Source: Pseudo-nitzschia pungens
Taxonomy: Eukaryota; Bacillariophyta; Bacillariophyceae; Bacillariales; Bacillariaceae
Assembly: GCA_037355855.1 (NCBI GenBank)
Contig: CM074760.1
Coordinates: 7,680,501 to 7,744,500 of the forward strand
Length of the DNA: 64,000 bases
Reading direction: 5' to 3'
Under the pieces are notes generated by a model that worked only from the letters and a program-made list of their open reading frames with translations, was not told the origin of the DNA and did not search any database. Positions 38,665-50,600 of this stretch are shown here, one piece after another (within the stretch, counting starts at the first letter, position 1; every line of letters starts with the position of its first letter). Position numbers and translations under genes: made by a program.

Positions 38665-39531
38665 TCTAGAGTCCTCCGGACTCTGTGGATTATGACCAGA
38701 GGGGAGTATGCAAACCGAGCGCTAGTATCGAAAATTCGCGCTTGAAATTTCATAGTAGCACGCGCTGCGCACGTGATCAGTTAGATATTGAATCATGTGG
38801 AAGGTATGCAGGCGTGTATTTATGTGAATATCCTCTCTGAACGGGATTATGAAAGGGACTCTGCTCGTAACTTCGCCGGAGTGGAAAATCCTCATCTTTT
38901 TCAGATTTTTTTTGCAGTTCGATCTGTCACCGGTTCTACAGCGAAGGTTGTTACTCGTGCTCGTACGGTAAGATTTCTCATTTCCTCCTTCCTCATTTTA
39001 ATGATACAGTATTGGTGTTCCTGTTATTATTTGGAGCGCCCATAGTTCCAGAGTGGACAGTTGACAGAAATCGTTAGGTACCTTATCGCATTAAATCTCA
39101 CCTCGAGAAAGTTCTGCCCCGCACCATTGACTTGGCGTTGAATAGTTCCAAGACCATTTTGCGCTCGATTCGTTCCCTCAAACTTCGAACAAGATCGATC
39201 GAAGAATCAATCAAGCAATCAAGCCATCAACAAATCCTCAAACAAACAAACAATCAAACAAGCGACGACAAGTCAAGTCTGGGATCTACAGCAACACTAC
39301 GATAGTTCTCTCCAAACAAAACGAAACGAAACGTAACAAACGAAACTCTCCCACCAAGCAAACCAAACCCAACACGACACGACACGACAGCAACGCATGC
39401 CGTTGAAACAGCTACCAGAATCAATCCAGAGTGCAAAGTCGCACTTGTTCCTACAATCCGGTTCTTTGTCGTTGCATCATTGATTGAATACTTTTCGTTT
39501 CGAATACTGCACTAAACCAAACCTTACCACA

Positions 39532-40969
39532 ATGTCGATGCGCAATAGCTTCCGGAGGGTCATCCTCGGCAATCTTTCGCTGCTGACGATCGTTCAATTG
39601 CTGAGCGTTTCGTTTGCGGAGATTGGCGCGCCGAAATTCAGCGCCGCGGCACCGAACACTCCGGCACGAGACCCGGACGATCCCCCCGAGAACCGAATCG
39701 GGGAGCTCGAGTCCTCCATTGGCTTTTACCAGGCGATCGAAATGGCGGAAAACTCGCTGCTCTTTGCCAAGCAGAGCAAATACCAGGCCATCGAGGTCCA
39801 CCAGTCCAGGTTCTTTGGCAAGATGCTGGTCCTGGACGGCGTCATTCAGCTGACGGAGCGGGACGCCGATTCCTACAACGAGATGATGGCCCACGTGCCC
39901 ATGTTCCAGCACGCCAATCCCAGGCGCGTCCTGGTGGTGGGAGGCGGCGACGGATACGTCCTCAAGGAGGTCCTGAAGCACCCGAGCGTCGAGCACGTCG
40001 ATCACGTCGATCTCGACGAGGAGGTGGTACGCACCTGCGAGAAGTACTTTCCGCAGTGGGGCGACGCCTGGAAGGATCCCCGGGCCCACCTGCACATCTG
40101 CGACGGGGCCAAGTTCATCCGGGAAAAGCCGGACCATTACTACGACGTGATCATCCAGGATTCGTCGGATCCGTGGATTGCCGGCGAGGACGGCGAAATG
40201 ATTCCCCTCCCGTCCGGGGTGCTGTACGAGGAAGAGCACATTTGCGAAATGTACCGAGTGCTGAAACCGAATGGGATTCTGAACATCCAGGTGCGTGCTT
40301 GTATGTTACATATATATATTATATATATATATATATCATTCCAAAGTATAGTATTGTTGCGCATTACTATGATTAGTGTTGTTGGTTTTATTGGTGTGGT
40401 TGGTTTGGTTGGTTCGTTCGCTTTTTGACAACCATCGCGTGTTTGCCTACCAATCTCAATCGATCGATCGTGGACCGCAAGCTCACAGTGTTTTCCATAA
40501 TTTGTCCTCCTCGCGAAACAATACTAATACTAATACTAATACTATTCCTATTCATACCAATAACAATCCGCAGGCCGAATCCTTCAATGTTCCCACCTCT
40601 CTGGAGGGCATTGTCACGTGGAGGAAAACAATGGAAGCCTGTGGCTTTCAGAGGTCGCGGTACGGGAACATCCACACGGTTTCCTACCCGACGGGCCAGA
40701 TCGGATTGCTTCTGGGGGAAAAAAATCCTTCGGCCTCGTCCAAGATGTCGTCGGTCTCGAAGCGATACAATCGATTGGTCGCGGGGGGTGCGAAAACGAC
40801 CTACTATCACCCGCCGCTCCAGCGAGGGTGCTTCGAGGTTCCCCTGTGGGCCCACGAAAGCATTTACGGAAAGGAGGACACGTCGGACCTTCTCTGCAAG
40901 ATGGACGGGGGCGAAGGGTCGACCACGACATTGTCGTCGTCATCGTCATCAAAAACATCGACCCAGTAA
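39532..40969 (+). CDS. spermidine synthase family (aminopropyltransferase) with signal peptide
   Basis: Two exons, 39532-40290 and 40574-40969 (donor GTGCGT, acceptor CGCAG), giving 384 residues in phase. Residues 10-30 are hydrophobic (ILGNLSLLTIVQLLSVSFAE) and look like a signal peptide. The fold then shows LDGVIQLTERDADSYNEM (101-118), the nucleotide-binding loop GGGDG (137-141), acidic Asp160/Asp162, CDGAKFI with Asp191, and QDSSDP (209-214). Canonical spermidine synthases have DGVIQ-T-RDE-Y-EM and DSSDP, so the active site looks intact. It transfers an aminopropyl group from decarboxylated S-adenosylmethionine to putrescine or a related polyamine. The signal peptide is unlike cytosolic homologues; in a diatom, secretory or plastid polyamine synthesis is possible. 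C-terminal tail is S/T-rich. Confidence 0.88.
40306..40336. repeat. TA dinucleotide tract in spermidine synthase intron
   Basis: ATATATAT run 16 bp into the 283-bp intron 40291-40573. Confidence 0.85.
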
Positions 40970-42999
40970 ATAAAAACAATCAGTCGCCGGACGCAACCCT
41001 CACAAAAATCCAAGTGTCCGTACGCCGGCGTCCGAAAACACGAGTGGCGGCGATCCCTGCTTCGGATGCGTGCTTGTTTGACGACGACGGCCACCACGAC
41101 GACCACGACGGCAGCATTCTCGTTTCCGCCATTCAACGACTGTGTTGCTGTCTCTGTCTCTGTCGTGCGTTGGAAGGAATCCGTCCGGTGCAAACAGCGT
41201 TTTTGTTTGGGCAACAAGAAATATTACAGTACACCACTGGACGTATATTGCGTGGCATGGCATGGCATGGCATGGCATGGCATTGCATGGCATGGCATGA
41301 CATGGTGGTGGTGTGCTGCGGATGGAGCTTTATGATTTTTAGAATTTTGATGTCGGCCTTCGAGATATCAAAACAAACAACAAGAAATACGACCACCATG
41401 AGCTGGTTGTTATCATCATCGTTTTCATCATTAGAATAACACTACGAATAGTAGTTTCACCCATTTTTAGTTCCACCGCTTTCTTTCAAGCAACTACCAC
41501 GTATTATAAAAATAGTTCATGCGATTGGTACCCCTTCTTCCTGCCAGCAGAAGCACAAAAATGAGCATGCATCCGTTGTTGAGAATTGGATAATCCAAGA
41601 AGAACAATCATCCTCCCCACAGCAGGAAGATCTAGTAGTAGTTCTACTGGTAGACATGGGAGAACTGCTGCTGCCAACCAGCAGCATGATGGTTTCCACC
41701 AATGGAGCGAAACTGCTGGCTGGTGGTGGTGGTTTGTTCCAACAAGAAAGAGCAACTTTTCCAGAGAGTGTTCTTTTTTTCTGCTGGCTGGCTTTCGACT
41801 ACTAGTTCGTCCTAGTAGTAGGAGACAATGATGTTGGCTACATTCAATCAACCAATGCTTGATAACGTGTGTACTACTATCATCACGATAATCTTTTGGA
41901 AGAAGGAAGCATCATTTCACTTCGCTTCCTAGGCCTACTCTACTAAGCACCAGCACCAGCACCAGCACCCAGGACGACGACTATTCGTCCTGCTTGTTCA
42001 GCAGGAGCTAGTAGTACTAGTACTAGTACTTGTAAGAATGATCATATTCCTCATGGCGACTTCGCCAGCAGTCTCACAACAAACATGCCCCAACGAACTA
42101 ATAGATGGTGATTCAGTCTCACCCTAGTAGTACCTCGCGGTTAGGTTACCTGCTGGAGTTTTCGTTGTGCATCCGTGTGACATCATTCATGGCTGCCGTA
42201 ACGGTAATCTTAAAAATAAATCTTACTATTGATCTAGTCGTACTAATACCGTACAATAGGAAAAAAATCTTACCTACCGTAAGATTTTTTACTCTTACCG
42301 ATATTCACACAACTTCCTCTACTTTTTAAAAATCAAACTCCTATCGGGCGGGAACGAGAACAGACTCGTTTTTGTTGATAGTGATAATAGTTTTCATTGC
42401 TTACTTCAAGTGCGTAACGCACAAGGTATTTATTGTTTGTTTTGAAACGAATAAGCGCGTCAAGCGTGTGCTTTGAGGTAACCTTATTTATGCTTCGTGC
42501 GGTTAAATACAGATAATGAGGCCCGGCTCCTTCCGAATACCTACCGGACTCATGACCCTCCGTACAAGACTGTGCTATTGGTATCCGATAGGCATGGTTG
42601 GGTGGTCGTGTTTGCGAGGCCGTCCTAACTCAAATTTTTGTTGGTGCGTGCCACCATAAAAGTTGTGAAACCTCCCATCCCGAATTTCGATGACGACAAT
42701 CGGGTTGATATTTGCATTTGATGGATGGAATGCCAGTGGGTTGTTAGCGGACTCATTTATTTTTGTTCTTTGTTATGGTTACACTTCTGCTCGATAATTG
42801 CGTCCACATTACCAACGAGACTGTCGTGTCAGACATTGCGTGAAGTTTGGGTGTCATCGTCTCTCGCCCCATCCATTCGATAACTCCGTCGCCTTCCCTT
42901 CCCTTCCCTTCCCTTCCGTTTCGCAGCGGTCACTACTTTTTCTCATAGCCAACAGCTCTAGATGTTCCAACAGCGCCATCAATTGCTAGAACACAGACC
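40970..42999. other. 2-kb gene-free region
   Basis: 3' flank of the spermidine synthase gene, a GGCAT pentamer run at about 41258-41300, an ACTAGTAGT-rich block (about 41610-42030), GTAAGATTTAC-like strings (42200-42300) and the presumed promoter of the kinase gene. No gene recognised. Confidence 0.5.
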
Positions 43000-45975
43000 A
43001 TGACGGAATCCAACTCGGCATTCTTGTCGGCATCAATGTCCAACTCCAACGCCAACTCCAACTCCAACCCAAATCACCGACGCCGGCGAGGCAAGCCGCA
43101 ACAGAATCAAACCCAAGCCCCAAGCAGCAATGGTTCCAGAAACAACAACAACAATAGCAACTGCGGTTCTCCCGGCCGCGTTTACGACCAATACTACGAC
43201 GATTCGGACGACGACGACAAGGGACACCGCTACGGGGAAGACCGCGTCTTTGAGGGTTCCTGCTCCCTCGGACAATTCGTGTTGAATCCCTGCCTCTGCC
43301 TGTTCAACACCGCCGTGTCGTGCCACCGGAGGTGGAGGGTCCGTCGAAGATCCGAAAAGCTCTGGGTCCCGCTGCTGTGTTTGTTGGGCGGTGCCGCCGC
43401 GGTCTCGCTGTTCTCGGCCGATTCCGGTTCCAATTCCGCTTTCAATTTCGATTTCGAATCCGAATTCCGATCGATTTCCGATATCCGTTCCGGTTTCGAC
43501 CCGCAGAAACGGTCATTGTGGTCGGTGTCGGTGTCGGTGCCGTCCTTTGCGGGACGAACCGTCGACCGGATTCCCGTCGCCATTCCGATCTTTGACAACG
43601 CGCACCGTTCGGAAGACATCGGGGGATGGACGAAACACGGGAGGTTCTTTCATCCGACCAAGACCATCTCATCGAGCAAGAGCGGCAGTCGGCCCGACTT
43701 TGGCGGCCTGGACCTGATCGAGAACCAGACACCGGAGGAGGAAGCTCGACTCGACCCGTCGGACCGAAAGGAGCGAATGCGGTTTGCGGCGTCGCTGCAC
43801 AGCCCCCGGATGCTGTCCCCCGAGCGGGTCATCCATCCCGAGGACGGCAAACGGGCCGAGGAATACTGGGAAAAATTGTACCAGAAGGACTTTCACGTGC
43901 ACACCTACGACATGCATCCGGAGGAACTCGAGGATCGGGGCGACAAGTGCTGGTTCACGAGCTTTGCCAAAAAGTACCGTCCCGATTGCGTACGTGGAGT
44001 TGCGTTGTCGCGTTGCGTCGTTGCGTTGTTTCGGAGTGGGGTGGAATGACAATGAGTGTTGCGTTGCGCAGCACGACAATCGGGACTGCGTCCAGTTGGT
44101 TGGATTGGTTCCTATCTTACAATTCTTTTCGTTCTCTTTGCCCATGTCGATTTTTCGTTGTCGATGTCGTTGTCGTTGCCATTGGCATTTTTGCAATGGA
44201 ATGACTTCGATTAGAATTCGTTTCACGAATTTACATTGTCCCGAGATTACGATGAAGAACGCGCCAAGAGTCCCGGTTACGATCTTCCGTTTGACAATTT
44301 CTACATCAGTCACGGCTATTTTCGTGACGTCTGGTACGTATACTACTTTTTATTATTGGTACTAGTATAAAATTGTCCAGGCCTGGGGGATTGCGTTGCC
44401 GTTTGAGGCCGATGGGCATTCGATCTCATTGTCGTTTTTGTTTTATTTTCATTGTGTTGTGTGTTGCCGTGCGCAATATAATTGTTGCTGTTCGGATTTC
44501 TTGGTTTTGGTTGGCGCCAGGGTGCTCCACCAACACTTCCCGGAAGACATCAAAACCGCCGTGAAGATGACCCGGTACCAACACGACAACGACCAACGAA
44601 ACTTTTGGAACACTCTGAACGACGCCCTGGTCATGGAGCGACTGTCGGCTTCTCCTCGCATCGTGGACATTTATGGACACTGTGCCTATTCGGTCTGGGT
44701 CGAGGTGCGTTGCGATTGCCATTGCGATTGCGATTGCGATTGCCGTTGCCATTGCGTCGGCGGCGAAAAAGGAAGAGGAAGGAAGCGGAACAAAGCGACG
44801 AGTCGGAACGCGTGGTTTGGGTGCTTTCTTGGATGTTCGCTGCCATTGGTGCAACTGACTCGTTACCTTCTTTTTTTTTTTTTTTCAACCCGTCTCGTTC
44901 TTGTCCTACACTATCGACGCAGGCAATTGCACACGAAGTAGAGGAATTCATCGTCAAGGGGGAGGGCATGGCAAAGCAAGAAGATCTGTACAAGGACGGC
45001 TTCGAGTCACTGAATGATTACACGGTCGAAGAGAAACTCGACATGGCCATCGATATGGCAGAATCACTGGCCGACCTGCACGGATTCAAGGATGGCGTCA
45101 TGTAAGCAGTTCCTCACAATCCACGAGCCGAAACGAACCGGCTGTCACTGCCTGTTGCTCCGTCTCTTTTTTGGTTTGGTTTGGTTTGGTTTGCTCACCA
45201 CCATTGCGCTTTGTGTATCTATCGTTCCTTTCCCGCAACAGAGTGCACGACGATGTCCAACTCTGTCAGTGGTTGAAAACCGACGATGGCAGACTCAAAC
45301 TCGGAGATTTCAATCGCGCGGAGGTCATGGAATGGAACTCCAAGAAAAAACGTTACTGCCGTTACTACAATGGAGATTGCTATGGTAACGTGAGTGCAGG
45401 AGAATGCTGCGTTGTTGACTGCAGTTCTGGCGACACGATCATTATCATTTTTTTTTTTCACCGGGCTTTCGCAACGCAGATGATGCCATGAAGTTACAAA
45501 CTACCGCAACGTTACGGTCACGCACCCACCTATCTCATCAATCCCTTTCCCCTTTCATTCTTGTTTCCCCACCGGATTATCTATCAATCGATCAATATGC
45601 TTTCTCACCAAACTCGTGGGTGTACACGTACAGTATCGCGCCCCGGAAGAATACGACGAGGAGTACCTCAACGAGCAAATCGATGTGTTTTCGTTTGGCA
45701 ACAACATCTATGGGCTTCTGACCGGCCTCTGGGTTTTCTACGATACCGACGACGACCCGACGGTCAAGAAAAAAGTCATTGGCGGAACGCGGGCCATTAT
45801 CGACCCGCGGTGGAAAGAACGGAGTTTCATCGAATCCAAGATGGTGGACGTCATGGAGCAATGCTGGATCGAGGATCCGGACAAGCGAATGGACATTTTC
45901 GCGGCGGTCAAAGCACTGAGAGATATCAAGGCGGAGCACGAACGAAGAAAGCGCAGCAACGTCGACCACGCGTGA
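43000..45975 (+). CDS. transmembrane TKL-like protein kinase with DFN instead of DFG
   Basis: Six exons in phase: 43000-43989, 44215-44333, 44521-44704, 44923-45101, 45242-45389 and 45634-45975, giving 653 residues. Donors GTACGT, GTACGT, GTGCGT, GTAAGC and GTGAGT. The N-terminus is S/N-rich and acidic. A single membrane segment at about 121-140 (LWVPLLCLLGGAAAVSLFSA) separates it from the kinase part. Conserved residues: Lys385 (TAVKM), HDD at 493-495 in place of HRD with Gln500 where Asn is usual, Asp513 in GDFN, and YRAPEEY at 541-547. The catalytic Asp, VAIK Lys and DFx Asp are kept, but the Gly of DFG and the metal-binding Asn are not. It may be a weak or pseudo-kinase. Possibly receptor-like; ligand and substrate unknown. 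Confidence 0.8.
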
Positions 45976-47625
45976 ACCAATCAATCGGTACAAAGTTTTG
46001 GAAGCCAACAACGGAAATTGCAATCGATCTTGCAGCGATGCGCATCTGCACGGTATGGAAAGAAATCTTCAATCTCAAAATCAAGCGAAAAAAAAAAAAA
46101 ACATGCCGATAACAAACTCGCTCCGAGGAATGACACCGATCCGGGAATGCACCCTGCTTTCCGTAAGGTTACCGTGCGGTAAGGTTATGCGGGAATTGAC
46201 AATAGAAGGTTGCGCACACTGCGCAGCAAAATACCAAAAATTCTGCACTTCTTCGAAATCCCAACGGGTGGCAACAATTTTGATGCAGCTATCCGCAAAA
46301 GCGCCGCCGTTGGGAGGGAAGCGTCCCACTTTTGAGAGAATTTGACGGAGGATGTGCTCCAATTGTTTTTCATCACAAAAAATAATAACTGATCAGACCC
46401 AAGGACACTAAACTACACACACGCCCTAAACTGGTTGGGACCACCTTCCCCGAAAAGGACTTTCATAGTCTTTTTATGGAGCACGGTACGTGTACGTGTC
46501 AGAAAAAACTTCCACCGAAGCTGCGCGGAAGCACTTCGTATTTCGTAATAGAACGACAGCCTTTTAGTTAAGTTACTGGTACCTCTACCTACCAATTGAC
46601 TCCCATCAAAAGTTTATCAGATTTCGAGATCATTAGAAAAGATCCAAACATACTACTTGTATTAGTAATTAGTAGTTACGTTCCCTAAACTACCTGTCAC
46701 ACCACTAGATTTTCTTTTCCTCAAAAATTAGAGATAGCAAATTTCCCATGCCGGAGTTTCCCCTACCCATACTACTAGAGAGAAGGGGAAAAAAACTGCT
46801 TTCGGCACGACCAAAAGCGAAATTCACCGCTCTACCATGTCATATTAATTTTAATCTATTCTTCTTGAGAAGCATCAAGATCTTACCCGTGCCTGGCATA
46901 GAAGGGAATGCAATAGGACTTGCCCAAGAACAGAGGTGAATCCAGATTAGACTTAAGTTCACACTTTTCAACTTTTCCTGGAATTATCAACAGGATTCGA
47001 ATAGATACATTCGGCACAAAAAAAATATTTTTTGTTCCATAATAAGACTACCGGAATGTCGAAGCAAGTCCTTATCAAGTCCATATCAGTAAAGAATTGC
47101 CCTTCTCGCGCCAAATTTTGTTTCCAAAAAAAAAAACATAATAATGAAAGTATTACGTATGATGGACGGACGTATTTAGTAGAAATCCTACGGTTTGTGC
47201 TGTCTCTGATCTTGCGGCCTCGAGGAGGATAGCGAGCTAATTACGCCTCCAATGAACACGGGTCCAAGTAAGATTACACTTGCTCGTAGTCCCTTGTTTG
47301 TACCACTACCAGTAACAGTATGACATCCTAAACATACCAGTACAGTAAGATTAACGTGCACTCGTACCGCACCTTAGGCAAAGACAGAAGGGATGCTGCT
47401 GGTACACCATTCCTCGGTGATAACCTTTTGTGACACAATTGAGGCGTCCTGCATCCCGCTCACAATAGTAATAAAATCACATAACCTTACCGTTTCTTTA
47501 TCGATGAATAAGGTTACCGCAGGATCAAAGCACTGAACAGGTTCAATAATACACAACGATCATCTAGAGGGGACCAAGTGAGACACCATCATTAGTAGCG
47601 CGATCTCTGCGTTCGCATCTTCATC
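45976..47625. other. 1.65-kb intergenic region
   Basis: Between two plus-strand genes. Stop-rich, AT-rich, with GTAAGGTTAC-like strings near 46160-46190 and 47340-47355. No gene seen. Confidence 0.5.
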
Positions 47626-50600
47626 ATGGAGGATCCGTCCGATGTACAAAAAACTCTCTATGGCGAGAATGGCCCTCCGATGATTTTCAAGCCCGAAGCT
47701 TCGGCTTTTCAGCTCGAAATCCAGGAGCCTCCTCCCACGAAACGACCGAAAACGGAATCCGAAAACAATAACGATATAAAGAACGTAAACGAGAGGAATA
47801 TCAAGAGCGCAAACGCAAAGGAGAAGGAGAACGAGAGCGAGAAACAAGAACCATCCCCCAACAAGAAAACGCAGAAATCGATAGGATACGCAGAACTGTA
47901 CAAACGAGCGCTGGCGAAACCCAACCCCGAAGACTTGTCCCCCTGCCAACTGCCCGGAGACTTTCCCGAGGAACTGTCCTTTCGGGCGCTGGCAGCCTAC
48001 TCATTGCTGCGAACCCTGAGCATTCAGCTCCGATTGTCACCGTTTACTCCCAATGCATTCCTGAGGGCTTTGTACCTGCCCGTCCCCAATCCACTCCTGG
48101 GAGAAGTCCACGTGGCTCTCCTGCGCATCCTCTTTGTTCAAAAACTAAAGTACATGGGGTACTCGTACAAAGCCAGCGGAGGGGGAGTAGGAGTCCACAA
48201 ACGGAGGCAGATCGACAACATCAAGTGGCCGTTGTTGGCGGGGGACAACCTGACCCATCTCGACGTGTACTCCTGGCCCCTGTTTTACGACGATTATTGT
48301 CACCTGACGGCCGATCGGTTGTGGGCGAGCTACCACAGTCCCCTCCAAAGCGATGGCGATGACGGTCAGGATAGCAAAACCCTTATCGACTTTCGGAACA
48401 TCGGACTTTTCGAACCGGCTCCCGGAGAGGAATATCGAACGAAACGACACGCCGATGGTGTAACGATTCCGATTCCGCCTCCAGTTCCGCCTCCGATTCC
48501 GATTCCAGCAAACAATTCTGCTGGATATTTTATGAATAGTGGGGAGGGCGATCGACAAATCCACCCGGCCTACGATCGGGAGATGGAACATCTTCTGAAA
48601 ATGAAAGAAACGAGCAGTCGCAAGTCGGAGGAGGAGATGCAATCCAGACCTCGAATAAGCTACGTCGATCGAAGTCCCACCGGGATGGAGGGACGAGCGG
48701 ACCCGCTCCTTTCCGACAACTCCGACTCGGAAGATGAGTACAAGGTCGGCGATGACGACGATGACGACGATTGGGCCAAACCCAAACGGAAGAAAAAACG
48801 TCGCCGGGTCGCGAAAAAGAATGCTCCCACCGCCTTCCAGAGTGCAAACAACAACCGTGCAACTCCTGCAGCCAAACGAAAAGGACCCCTGGGTGCTAAT
48901 TCCGCAGCAGCTAAACCAAAAAGACCCACGGGTGCTGCCCCCGCAGCAGCCAAGCGAAAAAGACCCATGGGTGCTGCTCCCGCAGAAGCCAAGCCAAAAG
49001 GACCCATCGCGGGATCGAAAGTCCAACAAATCTCGTCGCTTCCGAACAATTGGTCGCGAATTACCTCCCTGGAAGCGCCGGAAATCGCATCCCTCTCGAA
49101 ACCGGCGCCGAAGGCATCGAGCGGACAAGAAAATTGTGGATCTTCTTCGAGCTGGTCTCGAATCAGCTCGCTGGAAACCTCGTTCTCCTCTCCGGAATGG
49201 TCGTCACGACAGAAATCCATTGAATACTCACGGGCACCGTCGAGGCCACAGGTGCATGAACCGGGTGCAAAGCCGAAGCCGGATCGAAACGATACGCAAG
49301 AACCAAAAAGGATGGATGCGGAGCCGCCTGGAATTTTAGCGCAAAGCACGGAAGAGAAAAGCGTGCCAGAGGTTCCTGCGCTGACCTCCACAGATGACGA
49401 CACTATGGATCGGAAGCAAAAAACGACTTCCACCGAACCATCACCATCCATTCCGGCAGCCGCGAAAAGCGAGAACGTTGGAGACGAGAGGGATCCACCT
49501 TTGCCGGTGACGGGTGATTCCAATCGTAACCTTCCACCAGGAATCAGCGGGACTGCTACGAACGACGTGGATTGCAAACCAAGAATTTCAATAACGATGT
49601 CATCGCAATCGAGTACGTCGCAAGATACAAACACTGAAATGCACCAAGGAAATGCAAACGAAGATCGCAACGGACCATCCGTCTCGAACGCAACTACCGA
49701 GTTACAGAAAGACGTTAAGAGTGATCCATCACTACCGTCTTCAGAACGACCTCTGTTGGCGTCTGATAGGAATAACGCAGACCCCGACGGTCAAGTGTCG
49801 AATAATAATGTCGTCACCAAAACCAATTTATCCGAGGTTGCTCCGATGGTTGCTAACGATAAAGCCAACGTGACACCGATGACTACAACGAGTGGGATGG
49901 AATCTGGATCGCCCTCACCAATCGCTCCAGTTCAAAGCAATTCAGCAAGCGGGTTGCACGAAGGGCAAGGACAACAAACAGGATCTGCGTCGTCCAACTT
50001 AAATGGTGATCTTTCGCAACAGGGAAAGCCCAAGTTAGAACCGTCGGACGATTGCTACAGAATAAGAGGTGGAGGGGGGGAAACCGGCATTGGATTCGAT
50101 GGGTCCCAAGCTAATGACAACAATAAGCAAAAGGTTGGTCGCCCACGGGGATCACGGAGAGCATTGCCTATGCATAACCGCACTGGTTTCTCACAATCGA
50201 GAAGTCCCCCGATGCAACGGCAGCAAGTTTTGGCGTCTCAATATCAGCAGCAACTGCAGCTTCAGTTTCGGCTTCAACAACAGCAACAACAACAGTACCT
50301 CATTCAACAATCACAAATGCTCCAACAATTTGGTGCATCGCAAGTGCTCCCTGGTTTGTATGGAAATAACGCTGCAGCTTTCATGCATAATCTGGGGCAG
50401 ATGCAAAATCAAGCGTACCCACTTGGGCCATCACCTCAGAAGGTAAACCGCCCACGAAAAAAACCTCGAATGGAATTTGACAGCTACAGTCAAAGACAAG
50501 ATCTCGATGCGCCATTCGTAGTGCCCGATGAAATTGAGGAAGCGTTGAGTGCTTTCGTGTGTGGTTCATCTAATCCGAAGCGAAAAACAGTGGATGAAAT

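Larger units (their letters stand above)
37035..39531. other. 2.5-kb gene-free region with MITE and hairpin
   Basis: Contains MITE copy 2 (37702-37792), an ACTAGTAGT-rich block (about 37860-38300) and a long hairpin (38569-38664). 39270-39410 is an A/C-rich stretch just upstream of the spermidine synthase start and is probably its 5' UTR. No gene recognised. Confidence 0.55.
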
